A DNA stretch of 64,000 nt from Hyphomonadaceae bacterium UBA5336 (GTDB lineage: Bacteria; Pseudomonadota; Alphaproteobacteria; Caulobacterales; Hyphomonadaceae): the NCBI GenBank assembly GCA_002408125.1, contig DHQO01000008.1, positions 21,630-85,629 on the forward strand, given 5' to 3'. Both the position numbers and the translations under genes were made by a program. Below are positions 35,933 through 43,937 of the stretch, piece after piece; the stretch's first letter is position 1, and each line of letters starts with the position of its first letter. Under the pieces are notes generated by a model. That model was given only the letters and a program-made list of their open reading frames with translations. It made no database searches and was not told the origin of the DNA.

Positions 35933-36240
35933 TGCCCGCCCTCCCCGTTTTCCAGCACCGGACCGACGCGGGCATCGAGGTCTTCCGGGCGAATGAACTG
36001 GTCGGCGCGCGGCGGGCCCATGCCCAGCTCGCGGCGGGCATATTCCTCGATCCATTCGCGGCGAATCATGTGCGACAGCTCGGCCTCCAACAGGGCCTTG
36101 CGGTGCTCGGCATCGGCGATCTGATCCTCGACGACACTGATCTCCACGCGCGCTTCCGACGCGCCATATTTGGCCCGGTAGAGGCTCACGATCAGCACAG
36201 CGATCACGGCGAGGCCGAACAGGAAGGCATGCTTGCTCAT
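35929..36240 (-). CDS. ftsL: FtsL-like divisome protein
   Basis: A 103-residue bitopic protein placed exactly between rsmH and ftsI, where ftsL sits in the dcw cluster. A single membrane helix (about 5-21) is followed by a coiled-coil-like stretch (about 30-65) and a short acidic tail. The sequence is poorly conserved, so position and topology carry the call. It overlaps both neighbours by ATGA. Confidence 0.85.
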   Translation of the reverse strand: MSKHAFLFGLAVIAVLIVSLYRAKYGASEARVEISVVEDQIADAEHRKALLEAELSHMIRREWIEEYARRELGMGPPRADQFIRPEDLDARVGPVLENGEGGQ

Positions 36241-37229
36241 TGACGCGCCTCCAGATTTGCAAGCGGGGGCAGGTTCAGCGCAGCCTCAGCCGGCACCGGC
36301 CAGGCCGGCGCTTCGGTGCGGCGCACTGCCCGCAGGCGCGAGGATCGGGCACGGGGGTTAGCATTCAGTTCCACTTCGCCCGGCTCGACCGCTTTTCTCG
36401 TGACCAGTTCGAAGGTCGGTTCGGGGCCTGAGGTCCTGCCGGGCATATGGCGCGAGCCGGCACCCTGCCCGCCGGAGCGGTCACGGAAGAACTGTTTGAC
36501 CATGCGGTCTTCCAGGGAATGGAAGGTGACGATCACCAGCCGACCACCCGGCGCGAGCACAGACTCCGCAGCGGTCAGGGCGCGGGCCAGCTCGCCGAGC
36601 TCGTCATTCACATAGATCCGGATCGCCTGGAAACTGCGCGTGGCGGGATGGGTCCGCGCGCCCTTGCGCCCGCCAACGGCGTCGGAAATCAGATCGGCGA
36701 GGTCCAGCGTGGTCGCAAAGGGGGCGGACTTGCGGCGCTCGACAATGGCGTGGGCGATGCGGCGCGAGGCCTTCTCGTCGCCCAGGCGCCAGAGAATGGC
36801 GGCAAGGTCCTTCTCGCCCATCTGGTTGACCACATCGGCCGCGCTCGGCCCACTGTGGCCCATGCGCATATCGAGCGGGCCGTCCTTCTGAAAGGAGAAC
36901 CCACGTTCGGGCTCGTCAATCTGGAAGGAAGAGACGCCGAGATCGAGGACAATGCCGTTCAGAACACTATAGCTGGCTTCGCTCGCCAGCGTGTCGAGAT
37001 CGCCGAACCGGCCGAGCAGCGGGACAAGGCCCTCAACCTCCTCGGCCATCGCTTCGGCGCGGGCGATGGCATCGAGATCGCGGTCGACCGCCAGCAGCGT
37101 GCATTTGGCCGCCGCCAGGATGGCGCGGGCATAACCGCCACCGCCGAACGTGCCGTCTAGATAGACCTCGCCATCGGCCGGGGCGAGTGCCTCGACCACT
37201 TCGGTCAGGAGGACGGGGATGTGGGCCAT
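36237..37229 (-). CDS. rsmH: 16S rRNA (cytosine(1402)-N(4))-methyltransferase
   Basis: Methylates C1402 of 16S rRNA with SAM. The 330 residues match the family. The start MAHIPVLLTEVVEAL is the classic RsmH N-terminus. GTFGGGGYA is the SAM loop, and DLGVSSFQID, MRMG and VTFHSLEDR follow. The ATG at 37229 lies one base after the mraZ stop. Confidence 0.97.
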   Translation of the reverse strand: MAHIPVLLTEVVEALAPADGEVYLDGTFGGGGYARAILAAAKCTLLAVDRDLDAIARAEAMAEEVEGLVPLLGRFGDLDTLASEASYSVLNGIVLDLGVSSFQIDEPERGFSFQKDGPLDMRMGHSGPSAADVVNQMGEKDLAAILWRLGDEKASRRIAHAIVERRKSAPFATTLDLADLISDAVGGRKGARTHPATRSFQAIRIYVNDELGELARALTAAESVLAPGGRLVIVTFHSLEDRMVKQFFRDRSGGQGAGSRHMPGRTSGPEPTFELVTRKAVEPGEVELNANPRARSSRLRAVRRTEAPAWPVPAEAALNLPPLANLEARQ

Positions 37230-37230
37230 G

Positions 37231-37734
37231 TCACTCACCTCCCCCAACGGGACCGAGGCCGGGCACGTCGCCGGCCTCCACGGCCGCATTGTAGGGCGCG
37301 ACAAGCGCATTTGTGATGGCAGGATCGAGCGCGGCTTCCGCCATGGAGGCCTCGTGCTCGGCATAAGCTTCCGGCGCCCAGATCTGGAAGCTTTCCAGCG
37401 CGCCGACGAACATCAGCTTCTTGTCGATGCCGACCCTGGCCAGCATCTTCTCAGGGATCTTGATACGGCCCGGATCATCCATTTTCAGGTCGGCCGAGCG
37501 CGAGATGATCGTGGTCGTGAGCACCTTGCGCTCCATGGACTGCAGCGGCAGCCGGGCAATCGTCTGCTGATACACGCGCATCAATGCCTCACCGCCTCCC
37601 TGCAAGCATTTCGACCCGTCCAGTGCCGGCCAGAGGAAAACGCGCGAGCCGCCACCGAGAGCCGCGCGGAAGGGTGCGGGCACGCTGACCCGTCCCTTCA
37701 CATCAATCGCACCCTCATAGGTGGAGACAAACAT
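37231..37734 (-). CDS. mraZ: MraZ, transcriptional regulator of the dcw cluster
   Basis: A 167-residue regulator with two SpoVT/AbrB-like halves (about 5-50 and 80-125), starting MFVSTYEGAIDVKGRVSVPAPF. It is the first gene of the cluster and likely autoregulates it: four TGGG repeats lie 49-82 bases upstream. The ATG at 37734 is the only sensible start; an earlier in-frame start would run through the repeats. Confidence 0.96.
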   Translation of the reverse strand: MFVSTYEGAIDVKGRVSVPAPFRAALGGGSRVFLWPALDGSKCLQGGGEALMRVYQQTIARLPLQSMERKVLTTTIISRSADLKMDDPGRIKIPEKMLARVGIDKKLMFVGALESFQIWAPEAYAEHEASMAEAALDPAITNALVAPYNAAVEAGDVPGLGPVGGGE

Positions 37735-37782
37735 GCCTCGCCCCGTTTCGATCCAGCCGTTTGGAAAAACTCTACTGGAATG

Positions 37783-37826
37783 TGGGCTATCATGGGTCGA
37801 TGTGGGCGCCAATGGGCAAGAGCGGG
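37783..37826. promoter_or_regulatory. MraZ operator: four TGGG direct repeats at 10-bp spacing, plus one degenerate copy
   Basis: On the plus strand TGGG begins at 37783, 37793, 37803 and 37813, each exactly 10 bases apart, followed by CGGG at 37823. MraZ of E. coli is known to bind TGGGN direct repeats with five-base spacers. The array lies just upstream of mraZ, so it should control the whole dcw cluster. Confidence 0.85.
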
Positions 37827-37843
37827 CCAGACAGGATTCACAG

Positions 37844-37916
37844 GAATTCCACACCCTGAAAGGATGCCGAACATTTGCGGACAGGGGGCGAACCTGGGCG
37901 CGAAAAGAATTCCACA
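37844..37916. repeat. Direct repeat of a 10-mer in the mraZ upstream region
   Basis: GAATTCCACA occurs at 37844-37853 and again at 37907-37916, 63 bases apart, in the 242-base gap before mraZ. A third GAATTC lies at 37935-37940. No known binding protein is assigned. Confidence 0.5.
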
Positions 37917-37976
37917 GGCCGCGCAGGCAGCCTGGAATTCAATTGGTTTTCAAATGGTTAATTTCAGAAGCGTGGC

Positions 37977-39503
37977 TTATTCGCCACGGATGAAATTTCT
38001 CACATCTTCTGACAGATTTTTCGCCTCATCTGACACGAGATACATCATGTGACCGGCTTCGTAGTAGGTGAAATCCACCCGGTCGAGCACGATCCCATTC
38101 TTGTAGAGCGAGGTTTCCGCTCCGAAAAACGGCGTGGCAAGATCATACCAGCCAGAGGCGAGCAGGACGCGCAGCTCGTCATTCTCGCGCATGGCCTGGC
38201 CGAGGCGCGGGGTGACATTGACATAAGCCGGCCAGCCGCGCCCGCCCTCGCTCCAGTTCCACTGACTGCCGGGTTCGCCGGTCAGCACCTTGTAGAGCCG
38301 GTCCAGCGGTTCGCCATCCGCGCGTCCGCCCTCGCGGAAATTCACGCCAAGCTCGCGGGTGAGATAGTCATTGATCGCGGCGGTATAGGCCGCGTCCATG
38401 CCATAACCTGAAGGATCGTTCTCGGGCGTATCGCCGACGCTGCTGCTGTCGACACCGGTATAGCGGCTGTCGAACCGGCCAACGGTGAGATCCTCATCGC
38501 GCAGGAGTTCCTTGCGGAACTGGGTCGGGTTCACGCGCAGATTGGAGTTGAGAATCCAGTCCGACGAGACGCCAAGATACTCCGACATCTGCTCGGCGAG
38601 GTCATTGCGCTCGGCCTCGCTCAGGGTCGAGCCGCGGATCAGGGCCGGCGGCAGGATATGCGTGGCAAAGCTGCGCGCATCCGCGGCGAAAGCCTCCAGA
38701 TCGTCGCCCCAGCGGGCATGGTCGACCTTGTTGTGGTACCAAGCGGTCATCGCCATGGTCGGGAAGAAGGCGATATGGGCGGTGTCATTGCCCGGGGCGA
38801 AGCGTGCGCCCTGAAAGTCCAGGATGGCCGAGATCAGCACCACACCGTTCACGGCAATGCCATTCCAGCCGCCCTGCAGCTCCTGGGCGACGGCGGCCGC
38901 GCGCGTTGTGCCATAGCTTTCGCCGGCGAGGTATTTCGGGCTGTTCCAGCGTCCATTGCGTGTGATCCAGACGCGGATGAACTCGGCAATGCTCTCGGCA
39001 TCCTCGTCCACGCCGTAGAATTCCTTGGCCTCGGTGTCACCCAGGGCGCGCGAATAGCCGGTACCGACCGGATCGATAAAGACGAGGTCGGCGACATCAA
39101 GCAGCGAATTGGGATTGTTCTCGACCGTATAGGGCGGCGCGCCGACATCGGTGGCATCGCCGGGCGTGATGACATGTTTCGGACCGAAGGCGCCCATATG
39201 CAGCCAGAGCGAGGCCGAGCCCGGCCCGCCATTGAACACGAAGACCACCGGACGCTCGGCCGGGTCGCCGACACCTTCTTCTATATAGGCGATGGAGAAC
39301 ATGGCTGCGCGCGGGGTTCCGTCCTCGGCGCGCAGATAAGTCTCGCCAGCGGTGGCGGTGAAGTTCACCGTGCGCCCGCCCACCCTGAGGGACATATCCT
39401 TGCTGACCGAATAGGGCGCAGGGATCTCGGGGTCGGTCTTGTCCTGGGCGACGCCGGGAAGTCCAAGCAGGAGGGCGAACATCAAACCGACCAGAAACCG
39501 CAT
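37977..39503 (-). CDS. S10-family serine carboxypeptidase-like exported protein
   Basis: A 508-residue secreted peptidase. A signal peptide ends near residue 20 (PGVAQ). The oxyanion block NGGPGS (91-96) and nucleophile GESYG (Ser196) are clear. The C-terminal Asp (ASGWYDLATP) and His (YEAGHMMY) complete the triad of the alpha/beta-hydrolase S10 family. It lies leftward, upstream of mraZ but separated from it by 242 bases. It probably degrades peptides in the periplasm or outside the cell; substrate unknown. Confidence 0.88.
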   Translation of the reverse strand: MRFLVGLMFALLLGLPGVAQDKTDPEIPAPYSVSKDMSLRVGGRTVNFTATAGETYLRAEDGTPRAAMFSIAYIEEGVGDPAERPVVFVFNGGPGSASLWLHMGAFGPKHVITPGDATDVGAPPYTVENNPNSLLDVADLVFIDPVGTGYSRALGDTEAKEFYGVDEDAESIAEFIRVWITRNGRWNSPKYLAGESYGTTRAAAVAQELQGGWNGIAVNGVVLISAILDFQGARFAPGNDTAHIAFFPTMAMTAWYHNKVDHARWGDDLEAFAADARSFATHILPPALIRGSTLSEAERNDLAEQMSEYLGVSSDWILNSNLRVNPTQFRKELLRDEDLTVGRFDSRYTGVDSSSVGDTPENDPSGYGMDAAYTAAINDYLTRELGVNFREGGRADGEPLDRLYKVLTGEPGSQWNWSEGGRGWPAYVNVTPRLGQAMRENDELRVLLASGWYDLATPFFGAETSLYKNGIVLDRVDFTYYEAGHMMYLVSDEAKNLSEDVRNFIRGE

Positions 39504-39553
39504 ACCAACCTCAAGCGTCAGATCCGGAGCGCCATTCTGGCTGCCCTTGTGAA

Positions 39554-41023
39554 CTATAGGCTTTTGGCTAGCGCATCCGTCGGAGCTTGCAAAGTGCCGC
39601 CCGTCTCGCCAGTTGCCGCCCCCGCCGGCAACCCGTCGGCCATCTGGTCGAGCGCAGGCAGCCAGACCCCGAAGGCCGAGCCATGGCCCGGCTCGCTCTC
39701 GACGACGAAGCCGCCGCGATGGCGCAGCATCACATGCTTGACGATGGCAAGGCCCAGCCCAGTGCCGCCGGCCTGCCCGCTGCGGCTTTCGTCCACGCGG
39801 TAGAAACGCTGGCCGAGCCGCGGCAGGTGCTCGCGATCGATGCCGGGGCCTTCGTCTTCCACACGAAGCCAGATGCCCGCCGACTCGCCGCGATGGCTGG
39901 CCTGGAGAACCGTGATCCGTCCGACATTGCCCCATTGCCGGCCAGCCCGGACCTGCGCGGCCTCCATGCTCGGGGCAAGGCCGAAGCTGATCGAGACCCG
40001 CGTGCCCGACGGGGAATACTTCACCGCATTGGCGATCAGGTTCTGCGCCACCTGGGTGACCTCATCGGCATCGGCAATCGCGCGCAAACCTTCCTCAGGG
40101 CCGGCCAGCACCAGTTCGATCTCGCGCTCATCGGCCACCGGGCGCAGAGCGGCAACGGTCATGGCGATAAGATCGGCGATATCCTCGACCGTCTGGGGCG
40201 GCTTGTGTTCGCCAAACTCGATCCGCGAGAGCGAGAGCAGATCGGCGATCAGCCGCTTCATGCGTTCGGTCTGGTTGAACATGATGTCGAGAAACCGCCC
40301 CCAGCTTTCCGGGTCATTTCGGGCCGGCCCGCGCATGGTCTCGATAAAGCCGGCCAGGGAGGTGAGCGGCGTGCGCAGCTCATGGCTGGCATTGGCGAGG
40401 AAATCGGCACGCGCCTTCTCCGCCCGGCGGAGCAGGGTATGATCCTCCAGCACCATCAACGCGCCACCATTGCCGACCTGGAAGGGGGCGATGTGTGCCA
40501 GCCAGAGCTGGTCGGCCGAGCTGCCGAGCGTGACTTCCACCTTCGAGGCATCGGGCCTGGCGGACAGGGCAATGTCGAGGCTCGCCAGCAGGGCGGGGTT
40601 ACGGATCACCGAGGCGGCAAGGCTGCGCTGGTCGCCGCGGATCCGGAAAAGCGTGCGTGCCGCTGCATTGGCCGCATGGATCCGCTGGTCAGGTCCGATA
40701 TGAAGCGCGGGCACCGGCAAGGCATTGAGCACGGCCTGGAGCGCGCCGTCCGCACCCTCCTCGGCCAGCACCTGCTCGACACGCTCCTTGCGAAGCTCGA
40801 TGGGTTCAGGCGATGTGGAGCCGACATAATATGCCATGGCCGCAGCCACCAGCACGATGGAGGCCGTGATGGCCTCGACCCAGCCAAGCGCGCCGGAGAC
40901 GGCCAGAAGCAGCACTACACCCACACACAGCACCGACATCACGGCCAGGTCGCGCACGCGCGGGGCGAGGCGCCGACGCAGCTGCGTTTCCTCAGGTGTG
41001 GGCTTTGGGGGCTCGGCAACCAT
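39554..41023 (-). CDS. PhoR-like membrane sensor histidine kinase
   Basis: A 489-residue kinase. Two adjacent N-terminal membrane helices (about 25-45 and 48-68), with almost no periplasmic loop, resemble PhoR. A PAS-like domain (about 90-195) is followed by HisKA with FLANASHELRTPL (His214) and HATPase_c with NLIANAVKYSPSGT, DEGPGID and GGTGLGLAIVKH. No response regulator or pst genes are adjacent, so assignment to phosphate sensing is tentative. It is divergent from the RND operon. Confidence 0.85.
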   Translation of the reverse strand: MVAEPPKPTPEETQLRRRLAPRVRDLAVMSVLCVGVVLLLAVSGALGWVEAITASIVLVAAAMAYYVGSTSPEPIELRKERVEQVLAEEGADGALQAVLNALPVPALHIGPDQRIHAANAAARTLFRIRGDQRSLAASVIRNPALLASLDIALSARPDASKVEVTLGSSADQLWLAHIAPFQVGNGGALMVLEDHTLLRRAEKARADFLANASHELRTPLTSLAGFIETMRGPARNDPESWGRFLDIMFNQTERMKRLIADLLSLSRIEFGEHKPPQTVEDIADLIAMTVAALRPVADEREIELVLAGPEEGLRAIADADEVTQVAQNLIANAVKYSPSGTRVSISFGLAPSMEAAQVRAGRQWGNVGRITVLQASHRGESAGIWLRVEDEGPGIDREHLPRLGQRFYRVDESRSGQAGGTGLGLAIVKHVMLRHRGGFVVESEPGHGSAFGVWLPALDQMADGLPAGAATGETGGTLQAPTDALAKSL

Positions 41024-41174
41024 ATTATTCCCCTACACCACAGCCCGTGCGGCGACAAAGCCCAATAAGTCTTCCGATAACACTGGCCTGTGCCCTGCAA
41101 AGCACTTTATGGCGGAAAACGACAAGCGCTTTGGAGGAAACCGCGGGAACATATTGAAAATCGATAATTGTTCG

Positions 41175-41203
41175 TTGACAGTCGATCACGCCAAGCGTAC
41201 ACG
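41175..41203 (+). promoter_or_regulatory. Candidate promoter of the RND efflux operon
   Basis: A perfect TTGACA (41175-41180) is followed after 17 bases by TACACG (41198-41203), about 26 bases before the first gene's ATG at 41230. The -10 is weak. An AT-rich segment (41150-41174) lies immediately upstream. Confidence 0.55.
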
Positions 41204-41229
41204 CAGACGAAATTGGGATCTAATCCGCT

Positions 41230-42684
41230 ATGAAGCCACAAACAGCCCTCCTGGGCACACTCATGCTTACCGGATGCGCCTCCTGGGAGGCCTTCCAGAC
41301 CGGAAAGATTGATGCTGTACCGGTCGCCCCCGATGCGCCAGCCGTCTGGGCCGCTTCGGGGGTTGTCGGCGTGGCCGAGGAAGGCCCATGGCTCGCGTCT
41401 TTCAATGACCCGGTCATGGACTCGCTGGTCGGCGAAGCGCTGGAGCGTAACTACACCCTCGCGGCCCAGGTCGCTACACTGCGCGCGGCCTCTGCCGATG
41501 CGCGGGCACAGCGCGGCACGCTGTTCCCCACCCTGTCGGGCGCAGTCTCGACCAGTGGCCGGCGCACGGTCACAGAAGGTGTGGGCGGGGACGCGGTGAC
41601 ATCGGACTCTCATGCCTATGGGCTGGGCCTCAACGCAAGCTGGGAAGCCGATCTCTGGGGTCGCCTCGCCACCGGTGTCGACATCGCCGACGCTGACTTT
41701 GCGATTGCCGAGACAGACCTCGCCGCTGCACGCCTGTCGGTCGCAGGTCAAACAGCCATTGCCTGGATCAATCTCAACGCCGCCGTCGCGCAGGAAAGCG
41801 TGGCCCAGGCAACCCTTGATGCCCGCCAGCGCACGGCCGACCTTACGGAACGGCGTTTCTCGCGCGGTCTTGCGACAGCCCTTGATGTGCGCCTGGCGCG
41901 CAGCGCGCTGGCCGGCGCGGAAGCCTCGATCGCTGCGCGCCGTCAGGCCGTGGGCGAAACCGCCCGCCGGCTCGAGGTCCTGCTCGGGCGTTATCCGTCG
42001 GCCGAGATACAGGCTCCAGCCACTTTGCCAGCGCTTGCCCCCATCGGCGCGATTTCCAGCCCGAGCCGCCTGCTGGCGCGTCGTCCGGATATCGCTAGTG
42101 CCGAGCTGCGCGTGGTGCAGTCGGGCCTGCGCGCCGAACAGGCCCGCCTCGCCCTGCTGCCGAGCCTGAACCTCACGGCAGGCCTGTCGACCAGTTCCGA
42201 CGATTTCTCCAAGGTCGTTGATCCGGCCTATATCGCAGCAAATGCTCTCGCCAACCTGACCCAGCCGCTCTATGCTGGCGGGCAGCTTTCGGCGCGGGCG
42301 GAAGCGTTCCTGGAGCGCGTGGAAATCTCGCTTGCAAGCTATGCCTCGACTGTCCTTACAGCCTGGCGGGAAGTGGAAGATGCCCTATCGGCTGACCAGT
42401 TCCTTGCCCTTCAGGAAGAAGCCCAGAAGCGAGCGCTGGAAGAAGCGGCCTTCGCAGAAGATCTCGCAGAGCGTCAATATCAGGCCGGTACCGTGACCAT
42501 TTTCAACCTTATTGACGCCCAAACCCGCAGGTTGAATGCGGAGTCTGCGCTCGTCAGCGCCCGTTCAGCCCGTGCCACCAACCGGGTTCAGTACTATCTT
42601 GCACTTGGCGGCGGACCGGATGGGTTCCTGCTGCCGCAACCCTCAGCCAATGCCGGAGCGTCCGGCGGGAGCCCCACCCCATGA
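41230..42684 (+). CDS. RND efflux outer-membrane lipoprotein (OprM/NodT type)
   Basis: The outer-membrane channel of a tripartite pump. In the 484 residues, a lipobox LTGC puts Cys16 as the lipidated residue. Two OEP repeats (about 60-245 and 270-460) carry SWEADLWGRLA, LLARRPDIASAEL, NLTQPLYAGGQL and YQAGTVTIFNLIDAQ, all typical of NodT/OprM. It overlaps the adaptor gene by four bases. Confidence 0.93.
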   Translation: MKPQTALLGTLMLTGCASWEAFQTGKIDAVPVAPDAPAVWAASGVVGVAEEGPWLASFNDPVMDSLVGEALERNYTLAAQVATLRAASADARAQRGTLFPTLSGAVSTSGRRTVTEGVGGDAVTSDSHAYGLGLNASWEADLWGRLATGVDIADADFAIAETDLAAARLSVAGQTAIAWINLNAAVAQESVAQATLDARQRTADLTERRFSRGLATALDVRLARSALAGAEASIAARRQAVGETARRLEVLLGRYPSAEIQAPATLPALAPIGAISSPSRLLARRPDIASAELRVVQSGLRAEQARLALLPSLNLTAGLSTSSDDFSKVVDPAYIAANALANLTQPLYAGGQLSARAEAFLERVEISLASYASTVLTAWREVEDALSADQFLALQEEAQKRALEEAAFAEDLAERQYQAGTVTIFNLIDAQTRRLNAESALVSARSARATNRVQYYLALGGGPDGFLLPQPSANAGASGGSPTP

Positions 42685-43937
42685 GTCGTATCCTGGCCAT
42701 CCTTCTCCCCATCGCAATCCTTGTGGTGCTGGGGGTGGGAGGATCCTTAGTTCTGATTGCGCTGAAGCCGCAGCCGGAAGAGAACACCACTCCGCCGGCC
42801 GGTCTGTCTGTCTTTGCCGAGGCAATCACCGAGGGCAGCTTCACGCTCACGGTAGACACCCAGGGTGAAGTGCGTCCGAAGCGCGAGATCGTCGTCTCGC
42901 CGCAGATTGGCGGACGCATTGCCTATATCTCTCCGGACTTTGTCGATGGCGGCTTCATCCGCGAGGGCCAGGTGCTGGTGCGCCTGGAATCGGCCGATTA
43001 TGAGCTCGCCGTGACCCGCGCACGTTCCAGCGTGGCGTCGGCCCAGCAGCGCCTGGCACGCGAACAGGCCGAAGCGGAACTGGCCCGCCAGGACCTGGAA
43101 GATCTCGGCATCACCGATGCCAGTCCGCTGGCCCGCCGCGAGCCGCAGCTCGCCGAAGCTCAGGCCTCCCTCGATGGCGCGCAGGCGCAGCTGGCGGAAG
43201 CCGAACTGAACCTGCGCCGCACCGCCGTTGTCGCGCCCTTCACCGGCCGCGTGCGCGAGTACAATGTCGATATCGGCCAATATGCCGGCCCCGGCCAGTC
43301 GCTGGGCCGCATCTTCTCCACCGAAGTGGTCGAGGTCAGCCTGCCGGTTACGAACGACGAACTTGGCCGCCTGGGTCTGCCGCTGGCCTTCGCCGCCAGC
43401 GCCGAGAACCCCGGCCCCACGGTTGTCTTTTCCGCCAATGTGGCCGGGCAGATTCGCCAGTGGACCGGCCAGGTCTCGCGCACGGCCGCTTCGATAGATC
43501 CGCGCTCGCGCCAGCTCGAAGTCATCGCAGATCTGCGCGACCCGTATGGCACGGGTGCCGATAATGGTGTGCCGATGGCACCGGGCCTGTTCGTCAATGC
43601 GACGATCCAGGGCGGGACTCTTCACAATATCATGATCGCGCCACGCTCCGCCTTGCGCGGCGAGGACGAGGTCTATATCGGCAACCCGAAAGAGGGCACG
43701 CTCTCGATCCGCAAGGTCGACGTGGTCTACTCAAGTGACGATGGCGCCTACCTCTCGAGCGGTGTGGCCGCCGGCGAGTTGGCGATTGTCTCGCCGATCC
43801 AGGCTGCGTTTGACGGCATGCGGGTGAAGATTCTCGAGCGCATGCCTGACGGCACTGTTGTCAGTCACGATCCGGACACCGGTGGCGGTGAAGCCGTGGC
43901 GGACGCGGACGGCGATTCCGAAGGAGGCGTGCAATGA
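42681..43937 (+). CDS. RND efflux periplasmic adaptor (membrane fusion protein, HlyD-like)
   Basis: Links the permease to the outer-membrane channel. The 418 residues have an N-terminal membrane anchor (about 5-27) and a lipoyl/barrel-sandwich domain split by a coiled coil rich in Ala/Glu/Arg (about 105-170). VVAPFTGRVREYNVDIGQY closes the lipoyl domain and a beta-barrel follows. No lipobox, so it is anchored by the helix. ATGA overlaps link it to both neighbours. Confidence 0.92.
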   Translation: MSRILAILLPIAILVVLGVGGSLVLIALKPQPEENTTPPAGLSVFAEAITEGSFTLTVDTQGEVRPKREIVVSPQIGGRIAYISPDFVDGGFIREGQVLVRLESADYELAVTRARSSVASAQQRLAREQAEAELARQDLEDLGITDASPLARREPQLAEAQASLDGAQAQLAEAELNLRRTAVVAPFTGRVREYNVDIGQYAGPGQSLGRIFSTEVVEVSLPVTNDELGRLGLPLAFAASAENPGPTVVFSANVAGQIRQWTGQVSRTAASIDPRSRQLEVIADLRDPYGTGADNGVPMAPGLFVNATIQGGTLHNIMIAPRSALRGEDEVYIGNPKEGTLSIRKVDVVYSSDDGAYLSSGVAAGELAIVSPIQAAFDGMRVKILERMPDGTVVSHDPDTGGGEAVADADGDSEGGVQ

